DNA of 64,000 nt from Cokeromyces recurvatus (lineage: Eukaryota > Mucoromycota > Mucoromycetes > Mucorales > Mucoraceae). Both the position numbers and the translations under genes were made by a program. Shown piece after piece: positions 1 through 10,275 of this stretch; within the stretch, counting starts at the first letter, position 1, and every line of letters starts with the position of its first letter. The stretch spans positions 124,001 through 188,000 of the forward strand of contig NW_026251424.1 in the NCBI RefSeq assembly GCF_025118155.1, given 5' to 3'. The notes beneath the pieces were generated by a model that was given only the letters and a program-made list of their open reading frames with translations, was not told the DNA's origin and ran no database searches.

Positions 1-529
1 AGAATGAAGGGAATAATAGCAAATCTCTGCCAAAGTTATTGCTTTGGTTATTTAATGCAGAAATGTTGCTCTGAGCTTACTTAAAAATATTGGTGAGCCA
101 ATCATTTTTTGGTTTTTCACCAACACTTTTTTTTTTTAGTAAGCACTAAATTATTTTGTTATATTCATTATTCAAGTTTCTAAATTAACCAATATTTCCC
201 AGCTTCACTGTAAAAGGAATGTAATGTAAATAATTTGTATAAACCATACTGGCACACTTACACACTCATATATATATATATATGTATGTATACATATACA
301 TATTGTATACAGTTTTATTCTCTACTCTTATCACTACTAATATGCCTTTATTTAATAAAAGTCAGCAGTGGATAACAATTGTTTACGTCATCTGACTTTA
401 TCTTGTTGACAATAAATAATTCATGCATATTGTTTATTTATTTTATTTTATTTTCTTTCTTTATTTATTTTTATTTTATTTTTTTTACCCTTTTTATTCG
501 TACAGAAATCAACTTTTTTTTTCTTATTC
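1..529. other. AT-rich upstream region of COX13
   Basis: No coding region is supported here. The stretch is AT-rich, with a TA/TATG microsatellite at about 268-305 and pyrimidine-rich runs immediately before the COX13 start, which is usual for promoter DNA in this window. It presumably holds the COX13 promoter and 5' UTR. Confidence 0.5.
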
Positions 530-1055
530 ATGTCAATTTTTCGATCTGCTGCTACTAAACAAGCTCATCATCTTAAAAGATTAGGTACTCGTTATCAATC
601 TACTCAAATTGTTAAGTCTGAATTTCAAGCAGAAAGAGACGCTGTTAAAGCTCATGCTGCAGGTAATAAATATCCTGTTTATAAATAAATAAGTCTCTCT
701 GAACTATATTTCTATAATAATAGAATCTGCTGGAACTTGGAAAAAGATTTCGATCTTTGTTTGTATTCCAGCGTAAGATATAATAGTTAAGAAGAAGAAA
801 AAAAAAAGAAAAAAGAAAAAGACAGAAAATATCATTGACATGCATAATTTTTTTTGTTACACAACAAGTCTTTTAGCTTCTGGTTACAATGCATACACAT
901 TATATGAACATCATCAAGAACATGCTAAAGAACATCCAAAGGAATGGGTTAAATATCCCTATATTAATTACAGAGCTAGAGATTACTTCTGGGGAAAAAA
1001 CTCTTTATTCTTTAATCCTAAAGTTAACCTTGATGCTACTGAAGATAGTTCTTAA
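530..1055 (+). CDS. COX13: Cytochrome c oxidase subunit VIa (Cox13-like)
   Basis: Nuclear-encoded accessory subunit of mitochondrial respiratory complex IV. Model: exons 530-662, 724-772 and 869-1055, giving 122 residues. The N-terminus is basic and hydroxylated and looks like a mitochondrial presequence. The family core is clear: a W-K-K-I-S-I-F-V-C-I-P segment leading into the single membrane helix, then E-W-V-K-Y-P-Y, R-A-R-D-Y-F-W-G and S-L-F-F-N-P-K-V-N at the C-terminus. Both introns are GT-AG and the frame is continuous across them. The stop codon is only 9 bp from the stop of the convergent NUDT21-like gene, so the 3' UTRs must overlap. Identity is secure; the exact start is the first ATG in frame. 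Confidence 0.9.
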
Positions 1056-1064
1056 TAACGATGA

Positions 1065-2038
1065 TTATTGTTGTTGTTGTTGTTCAAAAATAAAGTCATA
1101 TCTACTTAATAAATGAGCTATAGTTGATAATTGTGCACCATAACGTGCTGAGTTATCATATAATTCAAATAATGGAATTGCTAATAATTTCATATTTTTT
1201 GGAACAGATAATACTTCTGATTTTGATTATTAGTCCCAAACTATGTTATTGTACTATTATAAAACAAAAATAAAAGCTTACTTTTAGGAGGTAAATGGAC
1301 TATATACAATGATTTCTTTTCTTTTGGCTCTGTTACATGTGCTGGGATATATGGATACTATTGAAATAAAATAATCATATTATTAAAAGTCTTGGCTCCC
1401 AATATAATATATACCATATATGTTTCGAAATTGGGTCGCCACCAAGTAGATAACTTTTCACCTATTTTCCAATCTTCTTTATTATTCCATTCTTTAGGGT
1501 CTTCAGGTCCTAGTCGAAGATTTAATATTTCCTGTAAACCTTCTTTTTCACTCACATTTGGTTTTAGATAATGTCCAGGTCTAGAAGCATACATATAAAT
1601 ATAAAAGCAAGTAAGTTTATCAACTGAATTGAAATAGTAACACCAATAAACATGTGAATATACAATTTAAAAAAAGAATTTGCAATCTGTAACATGAGAA
1701 CATGTGGATGATTATGATGATGAACAACTAAAACAGCTTCTACAGATCTTCTCATCCCTTGTTCTTTGAAATCAGTTTCGAGTCTTTTCATTCTAGCTGA
1801 TACTGAAGGATCCTCTTCTGGTTGAGCTTCCTTTGTTCCAAATGTATAATTTTCTATAAAAATGAACATTAAATAATGGTCGTTACAGTTAGAAAAGATG
1901 AATGCAAAGTTTATTTTATTTTATTTTGTTTCCAATACCTAAAGGATATCTTTTATATATATATTTGTATATATATAGTTTAGTATTCCTTTAATATACG
2001 TAATTTATAGTGATGACTTACATTATTGCCTCTGGCAT
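1065..2038 (-). CDS. NUDT21: Cleavage factor Im 25 kDa subunit (NUDT21/CPSF5-like)
   Basis: Pre-mRNA 3'-end processing factor of the Nudix fold that binds UGUA elements. Model on the minus strand: exons 2022-2038, 1939-1949, 1664-1853, 1415-1580, 1282-1357 and 1065-1216, giving 203 residues, somewhat shorter at the N-terminus than animal CFIm25 (227). Recognised segments: Y-P-L-E-N-Y-T-F-G, G-M-R-R-S-V-E-A-V-L-V-V-H, F-F-K-L-P-G-H, W-W-R-P-N-F-E, Y-P-Y-I-P-A-H and the C-terminal P-L-F-E-L-Y-D-N and S-R-Y-D-F-I-F. A short poly-Gln tail precedes the stop. The second exon is an 11-nt microexon supplying most of the Y-P-L motif; without it the conserved sequence and the frame are lost. The gene converges on COX13, and a transposon ends about 108 bp upstream of its start. 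Confidence 0.88.
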
Positions 2039-2210
2039 AATGTTCTTGTATATAATCTATTTTCGTTTTGTTTATTTAGGATAATAAAAGTTTACCTGAC
2101 ATCAAATTCAAAAGAAAAAAAAAATTGGTTGATAAAAAAAAAATTACAGTCAAAGAAACTAGGTTGGGCCAATAAGAAAAAATTTGATCGTTTCAAAATT
2201 GGATTAGGAC

Positions 2211-2248
2211 ACCAATGCAAAAATGGGACAGCAATATGAAAGTGGGAT
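2211..2248. repeat. Left subterminal 19-bp repeats (two units)
   Basis: Two adjacent 19-bp units lie just inside the left TIR and match, in inverse orientation, the five-unit array at the right end of the same element. Candidate transposase-binding sites. Confidence 0.55.
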
Positions 2249-2565
2249 ATATTGAGACACACTTAGTTTTTAGGCGAATGTATAAACAAGAAGCTATAAT
2301 CTTGTTCCATTTGACAAGAAAGGCCACTAATAGACTATCAGACTACTAAGATGATCATCCAGATTAGGATATGATTCAGCTAACTTGAATGGTCCCGGAA
2401 CGAACAATCCTCATGGAGAATATCCCATATTCGAATTACTTAGGACACTAAGGAGCATTTCTGTGAGTTTGATGGAGTGAGTGAACTATCGTTTTTGAAA
2501 TAATAAAGCCAAGTAAAGTAATTCGGATACGTAGAATGTGGGGTTTTTATTATTTGTAAGAAAGA

Positions 2566-2588
2566 AAGACCTAGAGCCACCAGGTCTT
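2566..2588. other. Hairpin inside the Fanzor-bearing element
   Basis: A perfect 7-bp stem AAGACCT/AGGTCTT encloses a 9-base loop (AGAGCCACC). It lies in the non-coding 5' part of the element. Function unknown; it could belong to a structured RNA or simply be chance. Confidence 0.3.
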
Positions 2589-2719
2589 GGTTACAATCAT
2601 TATGTATACTCTGTAATATTGGGCTCCGTATGTAGTGCAGGTACCAATGTTATGATAATAGTGGATAAGAAAACCGACAATTTCATATGATTTTATTCAT
2701 GCAAGTAACAAATAGCGAT

Positions 2720-2800
2720 AGATGTATATAAAGGAGATCATCTTGGATCAATAAAGTCCTTCAGTCAGTTTACATTGAATAAACACTCACACAAGCATCT
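2720..2800 (+). promoter_or_regulatory. TATA-like promoter region in the element
   Basis: A TATATAAAGG motif near 2726 is followed 30-60 bp later by AATAAA-type sequence and a pyrimidine/CA-rich stretch, upstream of the Fanzor-like remnant. This could be the ancestral promoter of that gene. The arrangement also resembles an LTR promoter/poly(A) block, but no target duplication was found to support an LTR. Confidence 0.3.
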
Positions 2801-2897
2801 AGATTAACCCACTGTTTTGTTTTTTTTATATATATCTTTTTTATCTACCGATTCTACAGAATAAAAACTTAAATGACATTCCCTTTCTCCTATTTTA

Positions 2898-4166
2898 GTC
2901 ATTTATGCTGATACCCATCAATTATTGGTCGAGGCTGTACCAAAACTGACTTACAAAAAAACTATACAACTTTGCTGCTTTATTTGTTGGTCAAGGAAAG
3001 AATGCCGATGCTGAGATCGCTGAGGCTTTCTTACAATTTAGTAATGAAATGGGAGAAGATTTTAATAGGCAACAACAGTTCCCCAATATTCAGTATAGCA
3101 CACTAATCTCAATAGTCATGCGTAGCTTTGAGACGCTCATAGAGAATCATGTTGGAACCAACTTCAAGCCAAAAACGCTGCGCTATCTCTTTACGAGGCT
3201 TTTTGATACAACTGAATTTTCAGACCTCCCTTTCTGAACTGGTGTCAAACGCGACCTAGCTGAGCGGGTATATAATGCTATTTGTACCAATCAAGAAATA
3301 ATTCACCCTGCTAATCTTGAAGTTGCTGACACTCACAAAACCTCAATCAACAATCTTATTGATGAATGCCGCCAAAGATTATATGGCTTGAACTTGACTG
3401 AAGCAGATTACTATGCTAAACCTCACTTGTATTTGCCGTGGTTATACCATGTTTTAAAAAGAATGGAGCAGCAAGTCATCATTCGCGAGCCAATGTTGAC
3501 GCACGCCATCTGATTTCTAATACACCATCAACAAGAATGTGTAACTGGGACCAGTTTAATGAAGCTTTGCAATATATATTTCGGAACTTTGAGGCAATTA
3601 AAGGCTATTACACAACCGGGTTGAAAAAGCTCAATTATCACAGCTATAGAAACAAGCAAAAAGCATTGACTGAAATGTGTAAACGGTTGTTTACAGGTAG
3701 CAGAAAATACCAAGAAGGCAAACCTGATATACAACAAGCAAATCAGCAAAAGTGGAAGCCGTTAGCCCCTAGAGACAATGCCGGTGAAGCTGAAAGGCCT
3801 ACTGTAGTGGCGTTTCGTTCTGCTCAGTTCGGTAGGCTTCGTGGGAAAACACCTTTTCCTACGAAGGTATTCAGAAAAGCCTTGCTAAATTATGTCAAAT
3901 CAACTAGACGCAACCAGCCAAATTCAAGAAAGTATGTCGTTATGATTGATGAGTATTTCACAAGTCAAATATGTCCCAGATGTCATACAAGAAGTACTTC
4001 CAACCAACGTGATAACTCCAATATGATGATCCATACAGTTCTCAACTGTCAATCTTGTAATACTTGATGGAACAGAGATCACATGGCGAGTCTCAACATG
4101 CACTCTATCTTTTTGTATATGGCTGCCAACAACAACAATCGACCTGAAGAGTTTTGGAGGGGGTAA
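2898..4166 (+). pseudogene. Fanzor/TnpB-like RNA-guided nuclease remnant
   Basis: Remnant of a eukaryotic TnpB homologue (Fanzor). The C-terminal part reads as the family's RuvC-III/zinc-ribbon module. A V-V-M-I-D-E-Y-F-T-S strand is followed by C-P-R-C (from 3972) and C-Q-S-C (from 4047), then W-N-R-D-H-M-A-S-L-N-M, where N-R-D is the last catalytic motif. Upstream, a V-V-A-F-R-S-A-Q-F segment near 3800 sits where the RuvC-II region is expected. Breaks seen: a frame change near 2960, TGA at 3235, a frame change near 3450-3520, and TGA at 4065 directly before W-N-R-D. A RuvC-I aspartate motif was not found, which suggests a deletion. A splice-acceptor-like TTTTAG at about 2897 precedes the first recognisable segment. 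The assignment rests on motif order rather than a database match. Confidence 0.65.
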
Positions 4167-4356
4167 GCTATCTTGATATTGATATAGATTTCATTACTTC
4201 ATATACTAACAACAACATTATTATTTGTGGAAAAATAGCCTTAACAGTTGAATAACATTATGTCTTGTATAACAGCAAGACACCCCATATTTACAGGTAA
4301 GTTGACCTATTGAAAAAAGGTTTTCATTCTCCCAAAATTTAAAAGTATCTTAATAT

Positions 4357-4451
4357 GTCCCATTTCTGTATCGCTGTCCTACTTTCGTATCTCTGTTCCA
4401 TTCTCATAATGATATCCCACTTTTGTATACGTGTTCCACTTTCATATTGGT
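4357..4451. repeat. Right subterminal 19-bp tandem repeats (five units)
   Basis: Five head-to-tail 19-bp units with consensus roughly GTYCCACTTTYGTATNNGT, followed by a partial sixth merging into the right TIR. Units differ from one another at several positions, consistent with age. Confidence 0.65.
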
Positions 4452-4517
4452 GTCCCAATTCAATTTTAAAACGACCCAATTTTTTCTCATTGGCCCAATC
4501 TAGTTTCTTCGACTGTA

Positions 4518-6352
4518 AGAGCAGCCATTTGTTTATATGTAATAAAGACTTTCAATCACATTTGTTTGATAAAGTCTGTCTTTATTTTGTTTATATATTG
4601 AAATAAAAAGAACAGGAGCAGGTTATAGCATTTTCCTTTATCATAAATTATCGTTATTTATTTATTTTCTTTTGTAAATAATAAGAATCTATTTTCACCT
4701 ATTATTTAGCAACTAAAGAGAACTTGTATCTATTTATTAAAGCCTTTCATTGATTATGCTTTAAAAAAAAAAAGAAAGAATAATGTAATCCCGTTTTTTT
4801 TTTTCTTTTATAGCTAAATTGAATCAAATTTATTACAGTACAAAGTGTGAAAAAGAAAAAAAGAATGTAATATCAAAGAATGGCTTCCCTCTCTGTCTCC
4901 TTTTACCATTACTGAATAGTAACCATTATTTGGTCTTATTTTAATATAATGAAGCCCTGGGGGGTGAATAATTTCTTCATCATAATATCGTGTAAATAGG
5001 ATTTTTATATATTCTATTTTATATTTAATAAAGACTTGAAAAGAAAAGAAAAAAGAATTATTAGGTTATTCACTGTTCCTCGTTGACACTTCTTTACCAT
5101 ATATTCCGAATAATTTTATTAACCTTTTTTTTTTCCTTGTATATAAGGTTATATAAGTATAGTCTTGCAAGGCTCTATATAAAAAGATGACTATATACGA
5201 TATGGTAATGTTCTAGAGAACACAATATAAAGAAGTAATTGTATACTGTAATTTTTTTTTTCATTTATGTTTGTTATTTCTGAAATGGACGCATCTGAAC
5301 GACAGAAGTATACCCCCTCACACCTCCCGAGGGCGTATATGGCAACTGAAGAGACACTCCAGGCTGATCAGGCCCAGCCATCTCACGGCCGTGGAATAGC
5401 CGGTTGATGATCATAAAGGAAAAAAGAAAAAAAAAAGGGATTTTTACAATTTTTTTGATCCCTTTTTATATCTTTTTTTTGCGGAGTTTTCACCTTTTTT
5501 TTTTTTTTAAGGAGTAAAATTGTAAGAGAAGATTATTTGTACATGTGACAAAATTAATTGTACTTGTTTATTAATAGAAAAAGGTCAGGATCAATTGACA
5601 ACATCTATTTTCTATTTTGAAAGAATATAAGCATCCATTTTATACTATTGCTATGGTAAATTTCAATTCAATAATTAAAATACTCTATCATGTTGCCAGT
5701 ATAAACTGGTTACTAAAGAAAGTCGTTCTACAGTTAAGAAAAATAGAGTCTCACTCATTTTAAAATAATTTCTAAAATGATATTCAAATGCTGTTTAACG
5801 TAGCATCTTTTATCTCTCCAAAAAAAAAAAAAAATAGTTTACGGGTGAAAGCTATATGACATAAATATAAATGGTAAAATTAAATTGGTAGAATAAAAAA
5901 AGGGAGAATCTTTTTTTTTTTTTTTTTTTTTTTGAAGAAGTTATCCCTAAAACAAAATAAGCTACAAGCTATATATACATCCAACAATAGACATCTTCCT
6001 CTACTAGTAAATCAGTAGATAAGAAAAATGTTAAATCTGATAAAAGCAAAAATTACTTTATCATCTCTCGTAGGTATATCAAGAACTAAAATAACTTTTA
6101 ACTGCGGCTTCATTATATTCATACAGAACCTTTGCTTGATCGCTGTTAAAGTAAACAGTTGCCAATATCAATTTCTATTATCAGAGCTTATTATGGAAAG
6201 GGATTTATGCATATACCATTCATAGTCTTTTTATATATTATAACGCATTTTATTTTATTTTTTTAAATCCACGACGACAATCTGATACAGAAAGAAGGCA
6301 CTGATGATATTATTTTTTTTTTTATTTTTTTAAAAAAAGAAAATTATTTGAA
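4518..6352. other. Intergenic region with a GC-rich island
   Basis: About 1.8 kb without a supportable protein gene, AT-rich with poly(T) and poly(A) runs. The exception is a sharply GC-rich island at 5284-5415, listed separately. Immediately upstream of RIB7 the DNA is T-rich. A short open stretch around 6028-6225 has no recognisable similarity on either strand. Confidence 0.5.
5284..5415. other. GC-rich island, possible structured RNA
   Basis: A block of about 130 bp that is GC-rich inside DNA otherwise dominated by A and T. It contains self-complementary pieces (GGCTGATCAGGCC, CACGGCCGTG, CTCCCGAGGG). It has no long reading frame and is followed by an AAAAAGGGAT/GATCCCTTTTT inverted repeat and T-runs near 5432-5467. 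The order CTGATCAG ... GTGGAATAGCC recalls the 3' strand of the SRP RNA Alu domain. The conserved SRP helix 8 signature is not visible, so it is left unassigned. Confidence 0.35.
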
Positions 6353-7249
6353 ATGGATGAAGCAATCTATTATAAAGCACGTAATTTCCTCGATCCTATT
6401 TACAATAATGTAACTACTAACTCAGATCGTCCTTTTATCACTTTAACATTTGCACAAAGTTTGGATGGTAAAATTGCAAAACAGGGTCAGCAAGTATTAA
6501 TTAGTGGCAAAGAAAGTTTGGCCATGACTCATCGTTTACGTATACTTCATGATGGCATTATGGTTGGTATAGGTACTGCCTTAATTGATAATCCTCAACT
6601 TAATGGTAAGACACATATACACACACAATTACATGAAGAAAAGAGTTTTTTTTTTTTTTTTTTTTATTCATTGGGTTATTAGCTCGATATGTGTCAGCAA
6701 ATGAAACGCCAATATGTCAGCCACAACCTATTGTCCTTGACCCATTTTTGAAACTTCCTACAACTTGTAAACTTGTTCAAAATTATATAAATGGACAAGG
6801 TAAACAGCCTTGGCTGATTGTGTCTGAGAGAGGTTGCAATGAATATCCTGAAAGGAAATTGAAACTAGAGAATGCAGGTGTAAAATTAATAAGGATCAAA
6901 GGAGAAGAAGTCAGAGATGGTACAAATAAGTTCATGTTTTATAAGAATAAGACAGACAATGGATTTAAACATGCATTTTTATTTATTTATTGGAATAGGA
7001 CATATTGGCTTAGAGAAAGTATTCCAAGTACTTAAAGACCATGATATACATAAATTGATGGTTGAAGGAGGATCAAAGATAATTCAATCTTGCTTAGAAG
7101 GTAATCATTGGGATCAATTAATTATGACTATAGGTCCTATGTTTATTGGACCTAATGGTGTTTCTTTTACTGTGGATAATATGCCAGAATTAAAAAATAT
7201 AAAATATGAAATCATGGGCAAAGATTGTGTTATGGCAGCAACAAAATAA
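6353..7249 (+). CDS. RIB7: Diaminohydroxyphosphoribosylamino-pyrimidine reductase (RIB7)
   Basis: Riboflavin biosynthesis enzyme that reduces the ribose side chain of 2,5-diamino-6-ribosylamino-4(3H)-pyrimidinone 5'-phosphate using NADPH. Model: exons 6353-6605, 6683-6919 and 6999-7249, giving 246 residues, normal for the family. Key segments: T-F-A-Q-S-L-D-G-K-I-A near residue 30, H-D-G-I-M-V-G-I-G-T-A-L-I-D-N-P-Q-L around 70, and L-M-V-E-G-G-S-K-I-I near 190, which are the substrate and NADPH-binding hallmarks of the HTP reductase fold. Both introns are GT-AG, and splicing joins N-A-R-Y and D-G-H-I-G in frame. The gene converges on ribose-5-phosphate isomerase with 25 bp between stop codons. 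Confidence 0.92.
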
Positions 7250-7274
7250 ATAAATAAATAAATAAACAAGCGAT

Positions 7275-7908
7275 TTATTTCTTTAAAACATGAACCGATC
7301 CGTCTTGTTCACCGAAATAAGCGATGGATGCCATATTACAAAAGAGGCCCACTTCATACACCCCAGTTAATAACTTGATTTCCTTTAATAAACTTGCTGG
7401 ATTTTCCAACTGACCAAAATCAGCATCAATTACAAAGTTACCGTTATCTGTCACCACTGGTCCTGCCTTATTGATAGCCATACGAAGTTTACAACTTTTT
7501 GGTTTAATTGATAATTCATTTTCTATCCTTTTTATAACTATATGATAACATAATGGCACAACTTCAATGGGTATCCCTTTAGTCCATTGTGTTCCTAATC
7601 TTTTTGATTCTTTGCGAAAATCTATCGTTTTGTTTTGTTTTTTATAAAAAAAAATTAGTTTTGTTCAGGTTAAGGGAAAAAAAAAGGAATTGTTACCCGC
7701 AACAATCACGAATTTCTTTGCGGCTTCTGCTACTAATTTTTCTTGAAATTGGCAAGCACCCCCACCTTTAATAGCGTTCAGGTCTTTATCTACTTCGTCA
7801 GCGCCATCAATAGTTACATCAATTATGTCATGTCTACAATCAAATAAATACATACATACATACATGCATATAAAGAACTTATTTAATATCACACTCTATA
7901 CCAGAATA

Positions 7909-7945
<37 letters not shown>

Positions 7946-8184
7946 CATTACTGTTCAATTGATCCTAATTTTAGTCCGTTATCTCTAATCAATAATTTAC
8001 TTTGAAAACTTGTAGGTACATAGATAATATCTTTTAATTCAGGTTTTTGTAGAATCCTTTCAATCACATATACGACTGTAGAGCCGGAACCAATACCGAC
8101 TACTTTATTTTCAGGACTAATATGTTCATCAACTGCTTTATAAGCAGCTAATCTTTTACCGTTTTCAATAAGGTCGACTGACAT
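7275..8184 (-). CDS. RKI1: Ribose-5-phosphate isomerase (RpiA/RKI1 type)
   Basis: Interconverts ribulose-5-phosphate and ribose-5-phosphate in the non-oxidative pentose phosphate pathway. Model on the minus strand: exons 7952-8184, 7697-7833 and 7275-7621, giving 238 residues. Motifs: V-G-I-G-S-G-S-T-V near residue 33 (phosphate loop), D-G-A-D-E-V-D followed by L-N-A-I-K-G-G-G-A around 90-105 (active-site Asp and Lys), [10 protein letters not shown] at about 124, and D-N-G-N-F-V-I-D further on. The start chosen is the ATG of M-S-V-D-L; an in-frame ATG lies 8 codons upstream at 8208, just after a 29-base A run. A CT/TA microsatellite sits in intron 1. Confidence 0.92.
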
Positions 8185-8205
8185 ATTATAATGTTTAATT
8201 GATAA

Positions 8206-8208
<3 letters not shown>

Positions 8209-8238
<30 letters not shown>

Positions 8239-9705
8239 TATTTAATTATATAAAAAAAAAAGTTATCTTTTTAAACTTAATTCAATTAATGCGCCTTTTT
8301 TTTTTTTGCATTTTAATTTTACAGTCACACTAATCACTAAGTCTTTTTTATTATCATAATAATTGTATCCAAACTTACTTTACAAAAAAAAAAATCTTTG
8401 AAACCATTATTGAGATAATTGGAAGTATTACATAATAAATGAAGTACAATTTAAAGCAAAATAGATTAAAATTAATGAAGAAAACAACTATGTGACTATG
8501 AAGGGGAAAAAAATTTTTTTTTTATATATTAAATTTCATCTACTATGAATCACATCAATATTTTTTTTTTGTATTACCACTTGAAAAAAAAAAAAAAGTG
8601 AATAATAATGAGGCAAGCTGAGTGTATAAATAGACTCTTGTTTAAGTTTGAAGCTAAATTACTACCGTACTACTAGTAAATTGTTGGAGATTGTTCTTAC
8701 GAAGCAATTGGTTTAGTAACGAAGATGGTCAAATTTTAATTAAAGAAGAGGGAGCTACTACTAAGGACCAATTGAGGAACCAATAATTTTATAGGCATTT
8801 TCTAAATTTAGCTTAGATTTTTTCATTTTGAGTTTGCAAGAACCTATTTTGTAAAACATGTGGGGGGGGGAATAGAAAGGGTCTTTTTCTTTTTATTAGA
8901 CGTCACTCAACTTATTTACTTTATTAGCCGTTAAAGATGTATTATGAATAAATGTAAACGGTTCTATTGTATTTGTTATCAGTTAAAGACCATGTTCTTT
9001 GTTGGAATAGTAATGATATATGTGCATATAAAATGTAGGAGAATATGTTTGCTCTAGTTTGTGAAATCACTCTGTTGAAATATAAATTACTTTAGATACT
9101 TGAGTTGTCCTATTTTCAATCTATCTGGGCTTTTTTTTTTTTTTTTTTTTTTTTACAAGTTTCTTGATTTTGAATTGTTGGAACTCCCCCTAATTCATGA
9201 TGCACGATATTTAAAAAAAAGTAAGATCGTGTTATCTCTATAAAAATTCTTATGTCAAACTAAAAGAAGCCATGTTGAACTTGCAAATAATAACATTGTA
9301 TCCCTCAGAGTATATAAACTTATCCAAGTAATACAATAAAAACGTATCTGTACGTCAAATCCAAGAACTTGCGATTATTTATAGAGATAAAATAGACAAG
9401 GTTCAGAAGAAGAAGAAGAAAAAAAAAACGTACAGTATGAAAACCAGCTTTTTGTGTCGTCTATTACAGACATATGCAGTTAGCGGTTAAATATTCATGA
9501 TCTCCTTAAGATAACATCAATTTTCTTTTAACTAAAACAATTGCTATAGCTTATTGGAGAAAATAAGAATTAGAGGGTTAAATAATGTAACAATGTTATA
9601 GAGGACAAATCTACTCAAGTTAAAGAACATTATTAGTGTGTTTGCATTAGATTAGATTAGATTCTAAAATGTATATAAATATATACATATATTTTATTTT
9701 GTGCT
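8209..9705. other. Long AT-rich intergenic region
   Basis: About 1.5 kb between the start of the isomerase gene and the stop of the Sec7 gene. No reading frame with family similarity was found. It contains several A/T homopolymers (for example around 8208-8236 and 9131-9154), a G9 run near 8863 and CCAAT-type motifs near 8770-8785. It probably holds the isomerase promoter and the 3' UTR of the Sec7 gene. Confidence 0.5.
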
Positions 9706-10235
9706 CTACTTTTTAATTGTTATATTATATGCAGTTCCTACACGAACTAACAAATTTCGTAAAGCCATACGAATTTCAGGTAATAAACTTTCTTGACCTA
9801 AAAGCTCAATAGATGGGAGATAGAATCGAGGTACGTGTTTCAGAAAATCTTCATCTTGTAGTTGCGCTAAACCATTTAGAATATTAACAACGACAGGAGT
9901 CCAAGCTGCGATATTTTTTGGTTTTGTTTCATGATCAAGTTCAGCATAGAGTACGAAAATCTCATTACAAAGTCTAAGATAAAATAAAGTTATTAATATC
10001 TATCATCCATATAAAATAGGTTAATTTGTTACGAAATTTACGGTATCAAAATCTTTTCAATTTCTTCTCGTTTATCATCGCGATCATGAATATTCTCTAG
10101 GTTGGCGTACATTCTCATTAATACAGATACATAACATCCACCACTGGAAGTTTCTTGTTTTAACAAGTTAGGAAGTTGTTTCATAAAGCCTATTAAATAA
10201 TAATAATAATAATACAAGCGTGTTACTATCGGTTA

Positions 10236-10275
<40 letters not shown>

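Larger units (their letters stand above)
2147..4515. mobile_element. Decayed TA-target DNA transposon carrying a Fanzor-like gene
   Basis: A 2.37-kb element bounded by terminal inverted repeats. The left end starts CAGTCAAAGAAACTAG and the right end, read inward, starts CAGTCGAAGAAACTAG. Similarity continues for about 65 bp with scattered mismatches. Both ends are flanked by TA (2145-2146 and 4516-4517), the target duplication typical of Tc1/mariner-like elements. Inside the repeats lie 19-bp tandem motifs (two at the left, five at the right). The interior holds a broken TnpB/Fanzor-like coding region (about 2898-4166) and a long non-coding 5' part. No DDE transposase is visible, so the element looks non-autonomous or was mobilised in trans. 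TIR divergence and coding breaks indicate an old insertion. Confidence 0.75.

Noticed and set aside
889..1116. Second open frame overlapping COX13
   Set aside because: Out of frame with the conserved COX13 sequence and without similarity; a shadow frame.
2609..2795. Possible LTR inside the Fanzor-bearing element
   Set aside because: TG...CA borders can be chosen at several places and none gives matching flanks.
6028..6225. Open frames on both strands, including a possible minus-strand exon ending K-V-L-Y-E-Y-N-E-A-A-V-K-S
   Set aside because: No start or upstream exon can be joined in frame and no family is recognised; it lies in the RIB7 promoter region.
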